From NCBI RefSeq assembly GCF_963422355.1, contig NC_085091.1, positions 5,312,684 to 5,376,683 on the forward strand: a stretch of DNA of 64,000 nt, given 5' to 3'. Positions within the stretch are counted from its first letter, which is position 1. Every line of letters begins with the position of its first letter. Below the pieces are notes generated by a model. The model saw nothing but the letters and a program-made list of their open reading frames with translations, made no database searches and was not told where the DNA came from. A program made the translations under genes and the position numbers. The DNA is from Corticium candelabrum (taxonomy: Eukaryota > Porifera > Homoscleromorpha > Homosclerophorida > Plakinidae). Of the stretch, positions 29,258-42,190 are shown piece after piece.

Positions 29258-29736
29258 AAAAATTCAAGAACACGGGATTCTAATTCGAAACACGGGTCCA
29301 CCGTTTGCCTTCGACCCGTCTACTTGAACTGGTTCTAAGTAGTTGAACACACGACCCCGTATACTTTTAAAATGAGTCCCGTATTTTTTAACCTGGTAAG
29401 CCCATCTTCTTGCATGCTAGTTGAGCGCGAGCACGGCGTTCTCGATTCTACAAACGGCTTCTACTAGGCTTAGGTCCCGTCATCTTGAACAAGCACCGAG
29501 TTCTTGAATACAATAGAAACGGCCTCTACTAGGCATCAGTCGCATCATCTTGAACGAGCACTTGGTTTGAATAGCCGAGTAGACGACCTCCACTAGGCAT
29601 CGGTCCCGTCATCTTGAACATAGATCAACTGCACGAAGTAAACGACTATTTCATAGCAATTTTTCGTTGTTACTATTTAATTGATTAATTAACAGTTTAC
29701 TACATTTAGCAGCCTGCAAGCTAGGTACTCTACCTA
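29258..29736 (+). repeat. Left arm of a long inverted repeat
   Basis: Matches 38108-38478 in inverted orientation over nearly its whole length, with the outer edge at AATTCAAGAACACGGGA in both. It contains two to three tandem copies of a roughly 64-bp unit (CTACTAGGC...CATCTTGAAC, at about 29462, 29530 and 29590); the right arm has fewer copies, which explains the length difference. Nothing coding was recognised. Confidence 0.8.
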
Positions 29737-30909
29737 GTTTCTATCCAGTAAGACTATGACGCTAGCATAGCAGGTAGATCTGGCTGCAGCTATTTGGCAG
29801 AGAACGAGTGACCAAGACTAGGAGATATGTCCAAGATTAGATCCGGCACTCTAGCCGCTTGCGTACAATCACAAGTTGGAATTTGGGTCCAGATCTCGAT
29901 CCGAGTTTCAGACTATAAGCGGGTGCTATAGAGCATTTTTCGTAAGTCAAATTGAGTAGTAATGTAATAGTTATGGCGATGAAGTGTAAGTTTGTTGTGT
30001 GAGAGTGTCGCGTTGAGTGATTTCTAGTTGGTGAGTGAAATTGTAAAGATTTGTTGTGATTGATATGATGTTGGAATGAGTGAGACACATCGGTCATGGA
30101 TAGGAGTCTAGTGTTATCACTGGACGACAACAAAGTCGATGATGTGGAAACTCTTTGAAATTAGGATCAGCTTCACCTGATGCGTATGATATACATGTAT
30201 GTTATTGACTGAGTGACTCATCTTATTTTTTGTTGATAACAACTCACTCTATTGTACGGATATCCTATACTTGTGACAACTTTTGCTAGAGGCTTCAATT
30301 TCATTGTACATACTTTGTTGCCAAAAGGAGCAAATGTGAACAAAACTGATTCTATTGTAAGTGTTGAGAGTGAATGAATGAATGAACGAATGTCTCCAGA
30401 AAGAAAACGCAAGGATGATCGACAACAACATCCTCAGCATTGTGGGCAAGACGTCAATTGGCGAGGAAACTGTTAACTGTTAACAGCTGGACGGTTTTTA
30501 GGGTTTAGCTGAATCGTAGTGTGACATAGGGGCTCTTGGCCATGGTTAGATTCTTGTAGACATATATCTGTTGTGATGGCAATATCTCTCAAATATATAT
30601 GAATGAATTAATAGAATGATATACTTCAATGATGTGATGAGATTTGTGATAGGACGAATAGTACATTAAATACAAATAATAAAACACAATTATTGCTACT
30701 GCAGGGTCTGACTGATTTAATGTCTTCAGCAGATCATGGTTATGATTCACTAAATTGTTATGTTATTATCAGCTAATGCTTATGGCAATCTCAAGGATAT
30801 GGTGAGTGTTTGTATTTGCTGTTCTTTATGTGTTGATGTGATGTATCAGCTGTGATGTACTAATAGCTAGTAAATAAAGCAGTGTTTACACTGTCGATTC
30901 AGAGCTATG

Positions 30910-30911
<2 letters not shown>

Positions 30912-30990
<79 letters not shown>
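30912..30990. repeat. (GT)n microsatellite
   Basis: About 79 bp of uninterrupted GT. The long VCVC-type and THTH-type frames here are artefacts of the repeat. Confidence 0.95.
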
Positions 30991-30992
<2 letters not shown>

Positions 30993-31389
30993 TTATTGTG
31001 CATATCGATAACAAATTTATTAATTTTTGTATATTTATTGTCCTTATCATTCACTAAGCATGAGATTGTTGCTAGAATGTATAATTCTATGAAAACCAAG
31101 GATGGGACGCGTCCCAAAACGATTGCTGATTGGCTCGACAAATTCCTCGAGCGTGACAAACGGTTACAAACAAACATAAGTACATACAAACAAACATAGC
31201 GACATACCGACAGACAGACTGGAAGTCAATTCAGCCTGTTTATAGTGAGCTTCTCGCGAAGCAGCCCACCACTCATTGTGTTGTCCTTCTTTAAGCTCGT
31301 AGATTAATAAATGTATTACTATTAAATATCATTATAATATTATTTACTTAATAGAAAGCGGAGAAATACAAGCAATCTGTAGAGATTTG

Positions 31390-31396
<7 letters not shown>

Positions 31397-31441
<45 letters not shown>
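31397..31441. repeat. (TA)n microsatellite
   Basis: About 45 bp of pure TA in non-coding DNA upstream of gypsy element 3. Confidence 0.9.
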
Positions 31442-31446
<5 letters not shown>

Positions 31447-34400
31447 TAGGTTTTAATTATTATTATTATATGTATGTATGTACGTGTGTGTTTCTCCTTT
31501 TTTGTCTGTAGCTTTTCTGTCTCCCAGTTTGTTTGTTTTTGCCTGTCTGTTGTAGATTGTTTAGTGTAAACACCAAGGCATGTGGCGGGAAAGATGAATA
31601 CATGTGTCGGGAAAGATGGAGACGTGGAGCGAACTGGCATTCGAGATGACGGTCTACGTAAACAACTTGCAGAAAAAAGACCTTTCATTCAGAGAATGCA
31701 TTGACACGTGCCGCGCGTATGAATCGTATGAATCGACGTCAGCGCAAATGAGAGATATGAAAATATAAGATGCCACTGTACACTCTTTTTTGGAAGCTCG
31801 CAAGAAGATGCTTCAACTCCCCCAAGGAAAAGAGACACGCAAAGCTGAAAAGACAGTGAGGTACCCGCCGCAACAAAGAAAGCGCAAATACTGTGGGAAA
31901 GACCGCCAATGTGGAAGAGATTACTGTCCAGCTTATGGGAAGCAATGCAAGAAATGCTTGAAGATGCATCACTTCTCCCGCATGTGCAAGTCAAGCACAA
32001 AAAGAAAGCCGGACAGGTGCAGTGCGTACGTTGCATGTGATAGAGTCACAGACTGAGACTGATACAGACAGTGATGAGTTTGACAGTCATGTCGTTAGTA
32101 CGATGACACTGACACCCCAGAAAGAGGAAGTCAATGCAGTCAGAAATAGCACAACATATGAACGAAAACTGTACGCTGTAATAAAAATCGGCAGAAAACT
32201 AGTCAAATTTCAGATAGACGCCGGCGCAACGTGCAGCGTACTGAAACAATCGGACTTGCCACAGAAACACAACGATAAAGCAGACAGCGCAAGTACTTGC
32301 GTTCTTCAACGGAACAAAGATGAAGCCCCTTGCGTAGAAGATTGTGAAAGTGACAAACCAAGTACAAGCAAGCGCTATAGCGTAGAGTTTATTGTAGTGA
32401 AAGACGCAGCAACGTCCATTCTTGGCGCAGCAGCATCTCAGACGAGGGATCTATTGAAGGTTCAATTTAAAAAAACATAGCTGTACTCGAGTCTGTGTCA
32501 GGTAGCAGTCAACAAATTATGAAAAATCAACTGACAAAGACAGACTTGTCAAGATCTATCTTTCTGTCTTTGAAGGAACTGTTCGTAAACTATCAGGAAC
32601 ACTACACCTACAGGTAGACCCTGCAATACAACCGACACGACAGCTATTGAGACGCATTACCACTAGCAATGCAAACCAGACTGAAAGACAAACTGGAACG
32701 ATTGGAACGACTGCAGATCATACAGAGAGAGGATGAACCAACCGATTGGCAGTCTGGTTTGACACTCGTTCAGAAACCAAATGGTAAAATGCGAGTGTGT
32801 ATTGACCCGAAGCCATTGAATAAAGCATTAAAGCGAAGCCGATATTGGATGCCAACCCTGGATGACTTTCTACTAGAACTGACTGAAGTAAAGATATTCA
32901 GTGTTCTCGATGTCAAAAATGGGTTCTAGCATATCGAATTGGACAAGAGCTCGAGCAAGCTCACAACATTTGGAACGCCTTATGGAGGTACAAGTGGAAC
33001 AGGATGCCGTTCGGTATTTCACCGGCACCAGAAATTTTCAGAGATGGTTGGACTCAGCAGTGCAAGGCATACATGGAATATATACAGCAGCGGACGATAT
33101 TCTAGTGATTGGAAAAGGTCTTGGATTGGAAAACTGACAAAGTCACATACATGACTCATATATTGACATCCAGTGGATTGAAACCAGATCCTGACAAGGT
33201 GGAAGCAATCAAGAAGATGCCTAGAGCAACAGACAATACCGGTGTGAGAAGAATCATTGGAATGGCAACATACCTATCCAAATTTCTAGAAAACTTATCA
33301 GCTCTATGTGAACCATTACGTCAACTGACAAGGCAAGATGTTCAGTGGACATGGACTGCAAAACATGATGATGCTCAGCAGAAAATCAAGAATGCAGAGA
33401 CACAAACGCCAGTATTGAAGTATTTCAACGCGAAAGATAAGACAACACTGCAATGTGATTCTTCAAAATCTGGATTAGAAGCAGAGCTTATGCAGAATGG
33501 CCAGCCAGTATCATACGCAAGCAGACCCCTTACAGAAACGAAGCAGAAATATTCACAAATTTAGAAAGAGATGTTAGCGATTGTGTATGGATTAGACTAG
33601 TTTCAAAGTAACACCTACAGACGAAGAATGACCGTGGAGACCGACCACAAACCAATAGAAACGATTCATAGGAAGCCATTACATACTGCCGCGAAACGAC
33701 TTCAACGATTGCTGATGCGAGTTCCGCAATATGACATCAATATTCAATACAAACAAGGGAAACAAATGCTTTTAGCTGATACTGTTTCAAGAGCATACAT
33801 AACTGATCATTCAATAAGTATCAATGAGATAGAGAGATCATTCAAGCAAATTTACCTGAGCCAGCACATACCAATGACAACCGAGAAAATTTCAGAAATC
33901 AAAGTAGCTACTAAGAAAGATGAAACATTACAGCAGCTACTGCAAACCATCAAGACAGGATGGCCAGACTGTAAACAAAAAGTACCATGCAACATCAGAC
34001 AATATTTTCATGTTAGAGATGAGCTAGTATGCCAAGATTGAGTAATCTACAAAGGAAATAGACTTTTAATAGCAACCTCGATGAGAACTAAAATCATGTT
34101 TAGAATTCATGGCTCGCATCTTGGAACCAACAGCTGTATTCGACGAGCAAGACTCTATATTGGCCACGAATCACGTCTCAAATCAAAGGTTATGTCAGCA
34201 AGTGCGTAATTTGTTGCACATACAGATGTTCACAGCAACAAAAAACACTTCAGAGTCATGAAGTACCCAACCGAACATGGGCCAAAGTGGAAGCTGATTT
34301 CTTTTACTTCAGGGGAAGAGACTATCTGCTCACAACAGATTCCTATAGCAGCTTTTGGGAAGTTGATGCAATAACAGATACGACAACAAAATCAACAATC

Positions 34401-34759
34401 ATACTACTCAAACAACATTTTGCCCGATATGGTATCCCTGATATTTTGATGATAGAAAATGGGTCACAATTCACATCACATGAATTCAGATCTTTTACAA
34501 GGAACTAGGAAATTCAACACCACTCTAGAAGCCCTGGCTATGCGAAATCGAATGAACAAGCTAAGAACTCAGTGAAAACAGCTAAACAACTGATGAGGAA
34601 AGCCATCAAAGCAAAAGCAGACTCCTACCTGGCGATGCTAGATTTTACAAAATACGCCAACTCAAGAAACAAATACGAGCCCAGCACAGAGACTAATGAG
34701 CAGACGGGCAAGAACCTTGCTCCGTACAACAACACAACTTCTGAAACCCAAAGTGACTG

Positions 34760-37409
34760 CAGAGGCGGACCTAGGGTAGGAGTTGTAACCTCCCTTTTGT
34801 TAGCCTTGGAGTTCGTCTCGCGCTTTGCAGTCTGGGACACCGAAGCTATTCTTTGTGATGGCAGGCTAAGACCACCTTTCTTTCTCAATATCTAAATAAT
34901 CAATCATATTTTTGTTGGCTGTGTTTAGAACTAATGGTAATAATTTCAAATTTGTTCCCATGTATAGAAGAGAGTGTAGTTGTTATCAGTCTCTGACTGA
35001 AGGTTCACGTGAACAGCTTACTACTCATGCGCAGTTTTCTCCATGCTGTATCTACAGAATCCGTGACTCCGGCATTGCAGCTTGTCATGATACCTGCTTT
35101 GTTCAATAGATGAGTAGGACTCGTTACACTCGCGGATGGTTTCCTCGTAGAACTACTCTCTGTTCGCGTTGACTTTGCACCTTGAAAATCTGTAATAACT
35201 TCTGCGCAATAGGGCGGACAGTGACGATCTTGACATCGTTCGAAACCGCAAGTTCCTGGATTTTTTATAGTTAGGGTAACGAAGGCGTATGTATTACACA
35301 GGCGGTTTGATAAGGATTTGGCATATCAAGATTCATTACGGTTCTTGACTCATTAAGAAGGTATGGTAGTAAAACAACAATGTTGATAATAGAGGAAGTA
35401 GCCAATTAAAAAGGTGGCTAAACGGTCAGCTGATTTGACAACAACACACAGTTGCTCTAGTTTCGTGAGTAGTTGCTTGGTATTTCTGACTCCTCTTCTC
35501 GTTCTGTTTCGTCTTGATAGCTTGCGACTTTCTCTACTGTTACATAACATCTTTGTATTGTAATATAAGCTCTAAAATGTACAATTAATGGGATATCACT
35601 TAACATCTGAGTGTGGTGAACAAATACAGCTTTATCATTAGTCACTTCCGAGCGCAAAGTGATCTAAACAGAGACAGACTCAGCAAACCGCTAGTAGATT
35701 AGAGGCGTAGGACTCAAATCATCAAACATTGTTACAACTGAGGAGGCACTGTCATACAGTATACTTTCTGTTTACTTACTAGCTACACTTGGCCAAAATC
35801 AAACCTCAATATCAAAATCAAATAGTGAAGTGGCACGTGTCCGTCCGGCGCCTCTGCTAGTTCCCATGCTTATGCTTATAGGCTAACTACGCATTGGTCT
35901 GTCTTAACATGTGTTTCAACAAAGCCTGCGTATGTACCTGGTCAGAGTAAGGCACAGTCACAGTGAGTCTGACTCCGTGGTTATATGCTGTATTAAGTTG
36001 TCAAGCTGTCGCGCAGTTCACTATCTGAATAGCGCGCTAACAATTTAAGAATTTGCATAACAAGATCTTATAATATCGTGTGTTAATCAATAATGGTCCA
36101 GCTGTGTTTAACTGGTTGAGTTCTTGAGAGACAAGACAAGGATTGCTCAACTGCAAAATTGAATTGTTTGAATTAGGGGGATGAAGACAAGGACCATCCG
36201 TCAGAGTCAAGCCTTTCTGTCTTGCATCCAAGCCGCAAGAAGGTTTCAACGGTGTGCCAAGCAATGTAGATGTCGCTACTCCTCTAGTGATACGGAGGGG
36301 AATCTGATTGATCTAGGATTCCTTGTAAAGGCCTCAAGTGGTTCCTTGCTCCACTTGAGGAAGCTAGCTGAAGAATTGCCTGACAGCAAGAAGATGCAGT
36401 TTCTTCACTCACATTGGAAACCCTTTCCTTCTTTCCGCCTTCGCTCTCATCAAGTGATAAAGAATAAGAAAAGCTGGACCGTCAGTTTTCGGCACTCATG
36501 GCTGGAAAAGTTCCCCTGGCTGGTGTACAGCAAACTCCTTGATGGAGGAATCTGTAAGTTCTGCATACTCTTCCCTGAGCAGCCAGGTAGAGGAGGCGCC
36601 AGGGGTGCATCAAGATAATATCCAAGCATTGTTGTGTCTAGTGCCAACCCTTCTGGTTCATTCTGATGTTGACCCAATGGAAGGAGTAGATGGAATGTTG
36701 CACTGGCAAACTGATCTTCCATTCACGAAGTCTCTAAGAAGTGAAGCGAGAGGGTGGCAGTCAGTATGGCAGGGCAAATACCAGAAAATGCAAGAAAAGA
36801 GGAAAAGAGGGCAAGAGTGCACGAAGGTCATACCCAACAACCTTCTCATGGCCTTGGGAGCGTGTGACTCTCAGATGTATCCAAATGTTCATCGTCTGTT
36901 ATTGATAGCATGTACACTGCCTATCACAACTGCAGAAGCGGAGAGGTAATTTTCTCTACTGAGGAGACTAAAGACTTATGCAAGATCTACCATGGCAGAA
37001 GAGCGTTTTGCCGACCTAGCAGTTATCGCCATACATTACAAAAAGCGGGTACCAGTAGACGAAGTTTGTCACGCTTTTGTAGAAAATCACCCAAGGAGAT
37101 TGTTCCTTCCGTCTTTGTTTGAAAGAGATATAACTGCCCCATAATTCAATTAACGTTTATGTAGCACTAGTATAGGCATGATGTTGCAGTTAGATTCTGT
37201 TAAACAGTTTTGCTGATTTAGGGTGTTTAGAGCATGCATGACACATGCATTGCTAAACATATGTTGCCATAGTTGTTGCCATTTACTCTAGCTAAGCTTT
37301 ATGTAAGCTATTATTTGCACTTCTGCCAATACAAGCGTAATGACTGAAGGGGGCGTGGTCTATCCAAACCTGCAACCCCCTCTTTTGAAAAATCCTGGAT
37401 CCGCACCTG
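34760..37409 (+). mobile_element. hAT DNA transposon (internally deleted) inserted in gypsy element 3
   Basis: Ends are CAGAGGCGGACCTAGG (34760) and the complement of CAGGTGCGGATCCAGG (37409), matching at 12 of 16 positions. GACTG flanks both sides (34755-34759 and 37410-37414). Removing 34760-37409 plus one GACTG makes the host integrase frame continuous, which fixes the boundaries independently. A 5-bp duplication is shorter than the usual 8 bp of hAT elements and resembles the hAT5 group. Coding remnants lie at 36181-37122; the left 1.4 kb shows no coding sequence. Confidence 0.88.
36181..37125 (+). pseudogene. hAT transposase remnant: TTF-type zinc finger and C-terminal dimerisation domain
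   Basis: 36181-36618 encodes the N-terminal TTF-type zinc-finger region (SWLEKFPWLVYSKLLDGGIC, then KFCILFP), known from hAT transposases of the ZMYM6/zf-TTF group. After a frame change, 36640-36950 reaches the hAT dimerisation domain (PNVHRLLLIACTLPITTAEAER). That domain continues past an in-frame TAA near 36945 as LLRRLKTYARSTM and ends at the stop after FLPSLFE. Most of the catalytic core between the two parts is missing, so this is a deleted, non-autonomous copy. Confidence 0.8.
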
Positions 37410-37945
37410 GACTGACAACTACAAACAACTAGAAGCAGCCAAGAAACGACAAGCGTACTACTATGACAAGAAAGCGAAGAACAAACAATAATTGCAGACA
37501 AATGATAGAGTGAGAATAGAACCACTGCGAGGCACCGATGAATGGAAACAAGGAATAGTAAGCAAAGTTATCCCCAATAGATCATACGAAGTGACAACTA
37601 CACAAGGTCAAACGTACAGACGAAACAGACTACATCTAAAGCCATCTAAGGAAACAATTTTGAGAAGATCAGGTAGTCAGCCAGTGAAGACACAATCGAC
37701 CAGAAAGCCATAAATTCCCAAAGAACCAAAACAACCCAAGAGTCAAGATCAAACTCAGCAATGAAGAAACAGATACCAGCAATGACGACAACTACTAGAA
37801 GTGGACGAGTTAGCACTACGCCAAAGTATTTGAAAGACTATGGGTGCAATTATTAGCAAATATATAGTCTACTTAGAACGGTAAATCTAGAGTAGCAGCG
37901 GAGAGACGTTTCATTGTTTCAAACCTGTTTTATAAGAAAAGGGGA

Positions 37946-38068
37946 TGTAAGGGGTAGAGTCTAAGCATGTCATACATATAATAAGATGATACTCAATTAG
38001 ATAAATAGAGTTGCTATACTCACAAGACGGTGTACGTATATATACAGACGTGCGGCCTGCATGTTACA
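37946..38068 (+). repeat. Probable 3' LTR of gypsy element 3
   Basis: Starts TGTAAGGGG after a purine tract and ends CATGTTACA, giving short terminal inverted bases (TGTAA / TTACA). It is 123 bp, again unusually short. No 5' partner was found, so the edges are inferred. Confidence 0.5.
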
Positions 38069-38107
38069 CGCAGTAATATATCAAATCTTTATGTTTGAGT
38101 TGTTTGA

Positions 38108-38478
38108 GAGTAGGTAGCTTGCAGTCTGCTAACCTGTTTATATAGTAACAATGAAAAATTGTTATGAAATAGTCGTTTACTTGGTGTAGTTGGTCTACGA
38201 TCAAGATGTAGAGGCCGTTTCTATTGTATTCAAGAACTCGGTGCTTAATTGTTCAAGATGATGGGACCGAAGCCTAGTAGAATCAAGAACGCTGTGCTCG
38301 CGCTCAAATAACATGCAAGAAGACAGGCTCACAAAGTTAAAAAATACGGGACTCATGATAAAGTATACTGGATTGCGTGTTCAACTACGTGAAAAAAGTT
38401 CAAGTAGACGGGCTGATGGCGAACGGTGGACCCGTATTTCGGGTTAGGGTCCCGTGTTCTTGAATTTTCCATGTTGCT
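38108..38478 (-). repeat. Right arm of the long inverted repeat
   Basis: Inverted copy of 29258-29736. The outer edge at 38478 reads AATTCAAGAACACGGGA on the minus strand, and the inner edge ends near CTGCAAGCTACCTACTC. The arms enclose 8.4 kb containing gypsy element 3 and its hAT insertion. Confidence 0.8.
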
Positions 38479-40469
38479 TAGACTCGACAATCTGACCAAT
38501 TGTTTCATACCACACCACTAGACACCACAAACTAAACCTACAAAGCCCCAGTTAGCCCCTTTGATCAATGACAACGCTATCAATGCTAAAAGAAAGTTCA
38601 CACGAAGTCAAGCATGGTAAAACAGCATAGTACGCGAAGCAGTATCGTACAATGGATGTCGCCATTTTATAAGTTATCGCACGCCCGGATTCGGCGCAAT
38701 TTCCCGGATGTTTATTAGTTCATGCACTAGATGCTAGTAAATGTAGTTTACAGCAATAATACAACACTATACTACTTAGCGACGTTCAATTGTACCACAT
38801 GTTTCTGTCACATTTGATTGATCTTATCGAATAATTAGTTTTGTCCAAGATATTTTAGTGAAATAGATTTATCTATAAATATATAACGCTCAACCGTGAA
38901 ATTGTCAAAGGTGATTGTATAGTGACGCTGCTGTGTGTGTACTGTCACCGCAACATTGAAAAGATAAAAAAACTGAAGCTGAAACTAAAACTAAAATGGC
39001 TCTGGCCGTCCAGAAGGATTTCACACGAACGTAATCAGTGTTGTACATGTCACTTAGCATAAATAATTTCTGCGAAAACCATCAGAGCTTACAACCGACA
39101 TTCCTGTTTTAAGACGCTAATTGGCTTACTAATTAGAAGACGATTTCCGAAATAATTTTTACTATTCTTGTCAATACTATAGTTTCGCGCGCTTTGTAAG
39201 CTCACTGGTCTGGAAGTTCCAAGCTACATTAAATGGTCTACAGATTACACTACTATTAATTTAAAAGATAATTTGCGTAATCTGGAAAGACCGATATACA
39301 AATGTTCAATTTAAGCAAAACCTTTTCTGCACATCGTGCTTTCTTAAAGAAGTTGACGAGACATTTTAGATTTTTAAACCTAGACATAATATTTTGTTTT
39401 TTATTAATTATCCACATCAACATTTAGTTTAATTGCTGTTTTTGTATACATATTTACTGATACTCTATTTATTGAGGCTAATGTCTTGACACAATACATG
39501 ATATGCAACACGAATGGGCAGCACGAAGATTCTATGTTTATGAAATAAAAATGGATAAATTAATATTAGAAACAAACAGTGTCGAATCTAACATTCTGTT
39601 TACTTACACAGACGTGTCGCAATATGATATGTGACATTGATGGCAGTGGTTGTAATGTTGATTGTTGTGTTGTATTGAATTGTTGGTTTTTTTCAGTAGC
39701 GCCTAAACCGGTTAAATTAACAAGTTGTTTAAGCTGAACTAGTTTACGAATTAACTGGTTTGTACTGCATTAAAACAGTTATATTGTAAACATAAACCGT
39801 TTTATTAAACCTACTTGACAATACGTTTAGCGAAGTGGTTTATGTCTAACTGTCACGTGACAGTAGCATACTTGTTTAGAAGGCTTCTGGTTTTGATGAT
39901 ATTGACTATTTTGCTTGGATAGGATTGCTTTAGAAGATAGAAAGATCGTTAACTAGGGATAGAAGTCAGCAGAGAAATAAGTTGGTGCCCTTTGTCATCG
40001 TCATGCAAATCCATACTATCAGATGCCGAATCAGTTACGTCCAACAGTTGCCCTGACTCGGTGAAGGAGCAGCCTAATACTTCAAAGTATGGCATTTTTA
40101 GACAGTTTGTTTTGAAGACCACGGATATCTACGTTGCTAGTGGAAATAGTAACTTTCTGGAAATGGTTTTGTTTTAAACTCGCTAAGCTAAACTGAGCTA
40201 AGCTAATATAATAATTTTAGGACATGATTTTTAAGTCTATTTAAAACCAAAGACAACTGCAATTATTTTTATTTGGAACGCTTTGCACTGGACACGATCT
40301 GGATGATCTGTGGGTGTATGGACGTGGCCTTTACTTAACGGTATGCCAACAATCAGCATGAACTCTCGCTTAGACAAGACTGTTTGTTGTTGGGAAACAG
40401 AGTAATTATAAAACCTTGTTCTAAATATCGCTTTTAACTTCAAGAGTTACATTATGAACAAATTGGTGC
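38479..40469. other. Unassigned AT-rich stretch
   Basis: No gene or element recognised. A region near 39690-39860 is rich in AAACCGGTT/AAACCGTT-like words in both orientations and could be a decayed palindromic element. Confidence 0.4.
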
Positions 40470-40800
40470 CAGTTGCATGAAGGCGTCCGTTGGTCAGAAG
40501 CCATTTTTGCTTAGATAGCACCATTAAACAGGAGGTTCGATCTTGTGCTAGTTGCAACTTATATCAGCATACTAGCATCGGCACCTTTGCGTCAATGAAG
40601 TTGGCTTTACAATCCGTAATATCGTGTCTACATCAATTTTGCAGAACTTACTATAAACCATTTCTTTCTCCTCACAGATGCTCATTTTAGATGGTTAGAA
40701 GTGGTTCAAATGCCATCAACAAACAATGTCACAACGACGATGAAATGATGAGAGTTGCTGCTTGTAGAACGAGTTATTTTGTTATACAAAGGATCAGTCT
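40470..40800 (+). pseudogene. Retroelement integrase fragment
   Basis: Encodes part of an integrase zinc-binding domain (QEVRSCASCNLYQ near 40528) and, in another frame, the start of the core (DAHFRWLEVVQMPSTNNV near 40679). Ty3/gypsy-type by pattern, truncated on both sides and frame-shifted. Confidence 0.65.
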
Positions 40801-41289
40801 CTACGAGACACTGTTTATGTAATTGGTTAGCAGAAGGCAGGAATGATATAGTTTGTTTTTCTTTGGGAAAAATGAGATTATGACCTGGGAAATTTGACTG
40901 GATTCTCAGCGCCAAAAGTGCAAAATTTATTACACACTAACTAAACAGACTTTATCATCCTCACGATGGATTACAGTCTAGGTCACTTACTTCAAAAAGT
41001 AAGATTAGAAAATCTGACCGAATCATGTACTCACATAACAATCTGTACTATTATAGTAACATACTTTATGCAACTGTTCGGTTGTGCGAGCTAATGTTAT
41101 CCTTAAATCGTAGCACCAGCATTCTATTCTAGTGTCTTCGTAAGTCACTTTTTAGCTTGAGTGACTATTGCAAAAGAACCATGAGATCAGACTCCCTCTT
41201 ATGTAATACTGTATCACCACAGTTCCATCAGAATGCCAATACGCGTATAGCTAATTTGTTAGGTTAAGAAAATAGCGTAGTAGTCAGAG

Positions 41290-42190
41290 CAATCAACCAG
41301 GATGTGCAGAATCTATGAGTAGTTCTTGGACTTTGAAAGTGGACGTGATACTTAAGCGAACGGTTTGCCTACACATCTGAAAAGCATGAGCAATGACAGC
41401 TCCAATCCCCATGGAAGAGACATCAATGAGAAGCAGAGTGGTAAGGAAGGATCGTAATGAGTAAGCAATTCTGCTTAGACTAACCTTTGCTTCAATCACT
41501 GGAATCCGTACGCACATGCTGATGACCTGTTCCAAACAGCTGACTTTTGCAACAATTTCGACTTTTGCAAATCAATGGAAAATTGAGAATGAATGTTTCA
41601 CACTTACTTTGTAAACTTGGAAACGATCGTAATTCTACTGTGTAGTAGGTGTGAAAGCATTTTGCACCTCTTCTACCTTCTCTCTTGCAGCTCCAGTACC
41701 AGCTTGCTGAGATTTGCTAGCCTAACTACTGCACGAAGAACTCCATTAACATACATTTGACTTTTGTTCTATGTAATATTGCTTGCAGATTCTGCAAGTG
41801 ATTCTGATTAAACTCCTGTAACAAAATGTCATCCACATAACAGCATATTCCAGGAATAACATCCAGAATGTGTTTCGTAACACGTTGAACAGTTGCCAGT
41901 GCGCTGGCTACACGAAAACGTAAAAGGGTGTACTGATAAAGACCCTTGTGAGTGCTAATAATTAAGTTCTTTATGGAAATGGCGTACACGTTGAGCTGTT
42001 GGTTCGCATCTGCCAGATCCAACTTAGTGAGTTTTTTGCCTACTTATAGCTTACTATACAGATCTTCAAAATTGGGTAAGGGTAACTGCTCAACTTTTAG
42101 CACTAGTTTTCTAGATTGACCTTGTACACACTACAAATGCAAATCGATCTGTCTGCTTTTGAAACCGAAACTAAAGCAGAAGCCTATTCA
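41290..42190 (-). pseudogene. Ty3/gypsy RT/RNase H fragment on the minus strand
   Basis: Minus-strand reading gives RT motifs: KLDLADANQQL near 42030, THKGLYQYTLLRFRVASA near 41930, and the catalytic CYVDDILL near 41830. Lower down is an RNase H-like IDVSSMGIGAVIAHAF at about 41435-41385. No intact frame spans these. The orientation is opposite to the integrase fragment at 40.5 kb. Confidence 0.75.

Larger units (their letters stand above)
29740..31600. other. Unassigned stretch between the left inverted-repeat arm and gypsy element 3
   Basis: AT-rich, with no supported gene. It contains the GT and TA microsatellites listed separately. A short frame around 31060-31198 (WLDKFLERDKRLQ) has no recognised family. 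Confidence 0.4.
31618..38068 (+). mobile_element. Third Ty3/gypsy element (decayed), interrupted by a hAT element
   Basis: Gag remnant with CCHC-like zinc knuckle region (about 31890-31995, CPAYGKQCKKC then HHFSRMC), protease (IDAGATCSV near 32220), RT (32669-33110, with VCIDPKPLNKAL and LDVKNGF), RT thumb/RNase H (33109-33700, VETDHKPIE near 33633) and integrase (about 34050-34750). The integrase C-terminus resumes at 37410-37860 beyond the hAT insertion. The frame is broken repeatedly by stops and frameshifts, so the copy is dead. The 3' end has a polypurine-like AAGAAAAGGGGA and a short LTR. No 5' LTR was found. Confidence 0.85.
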
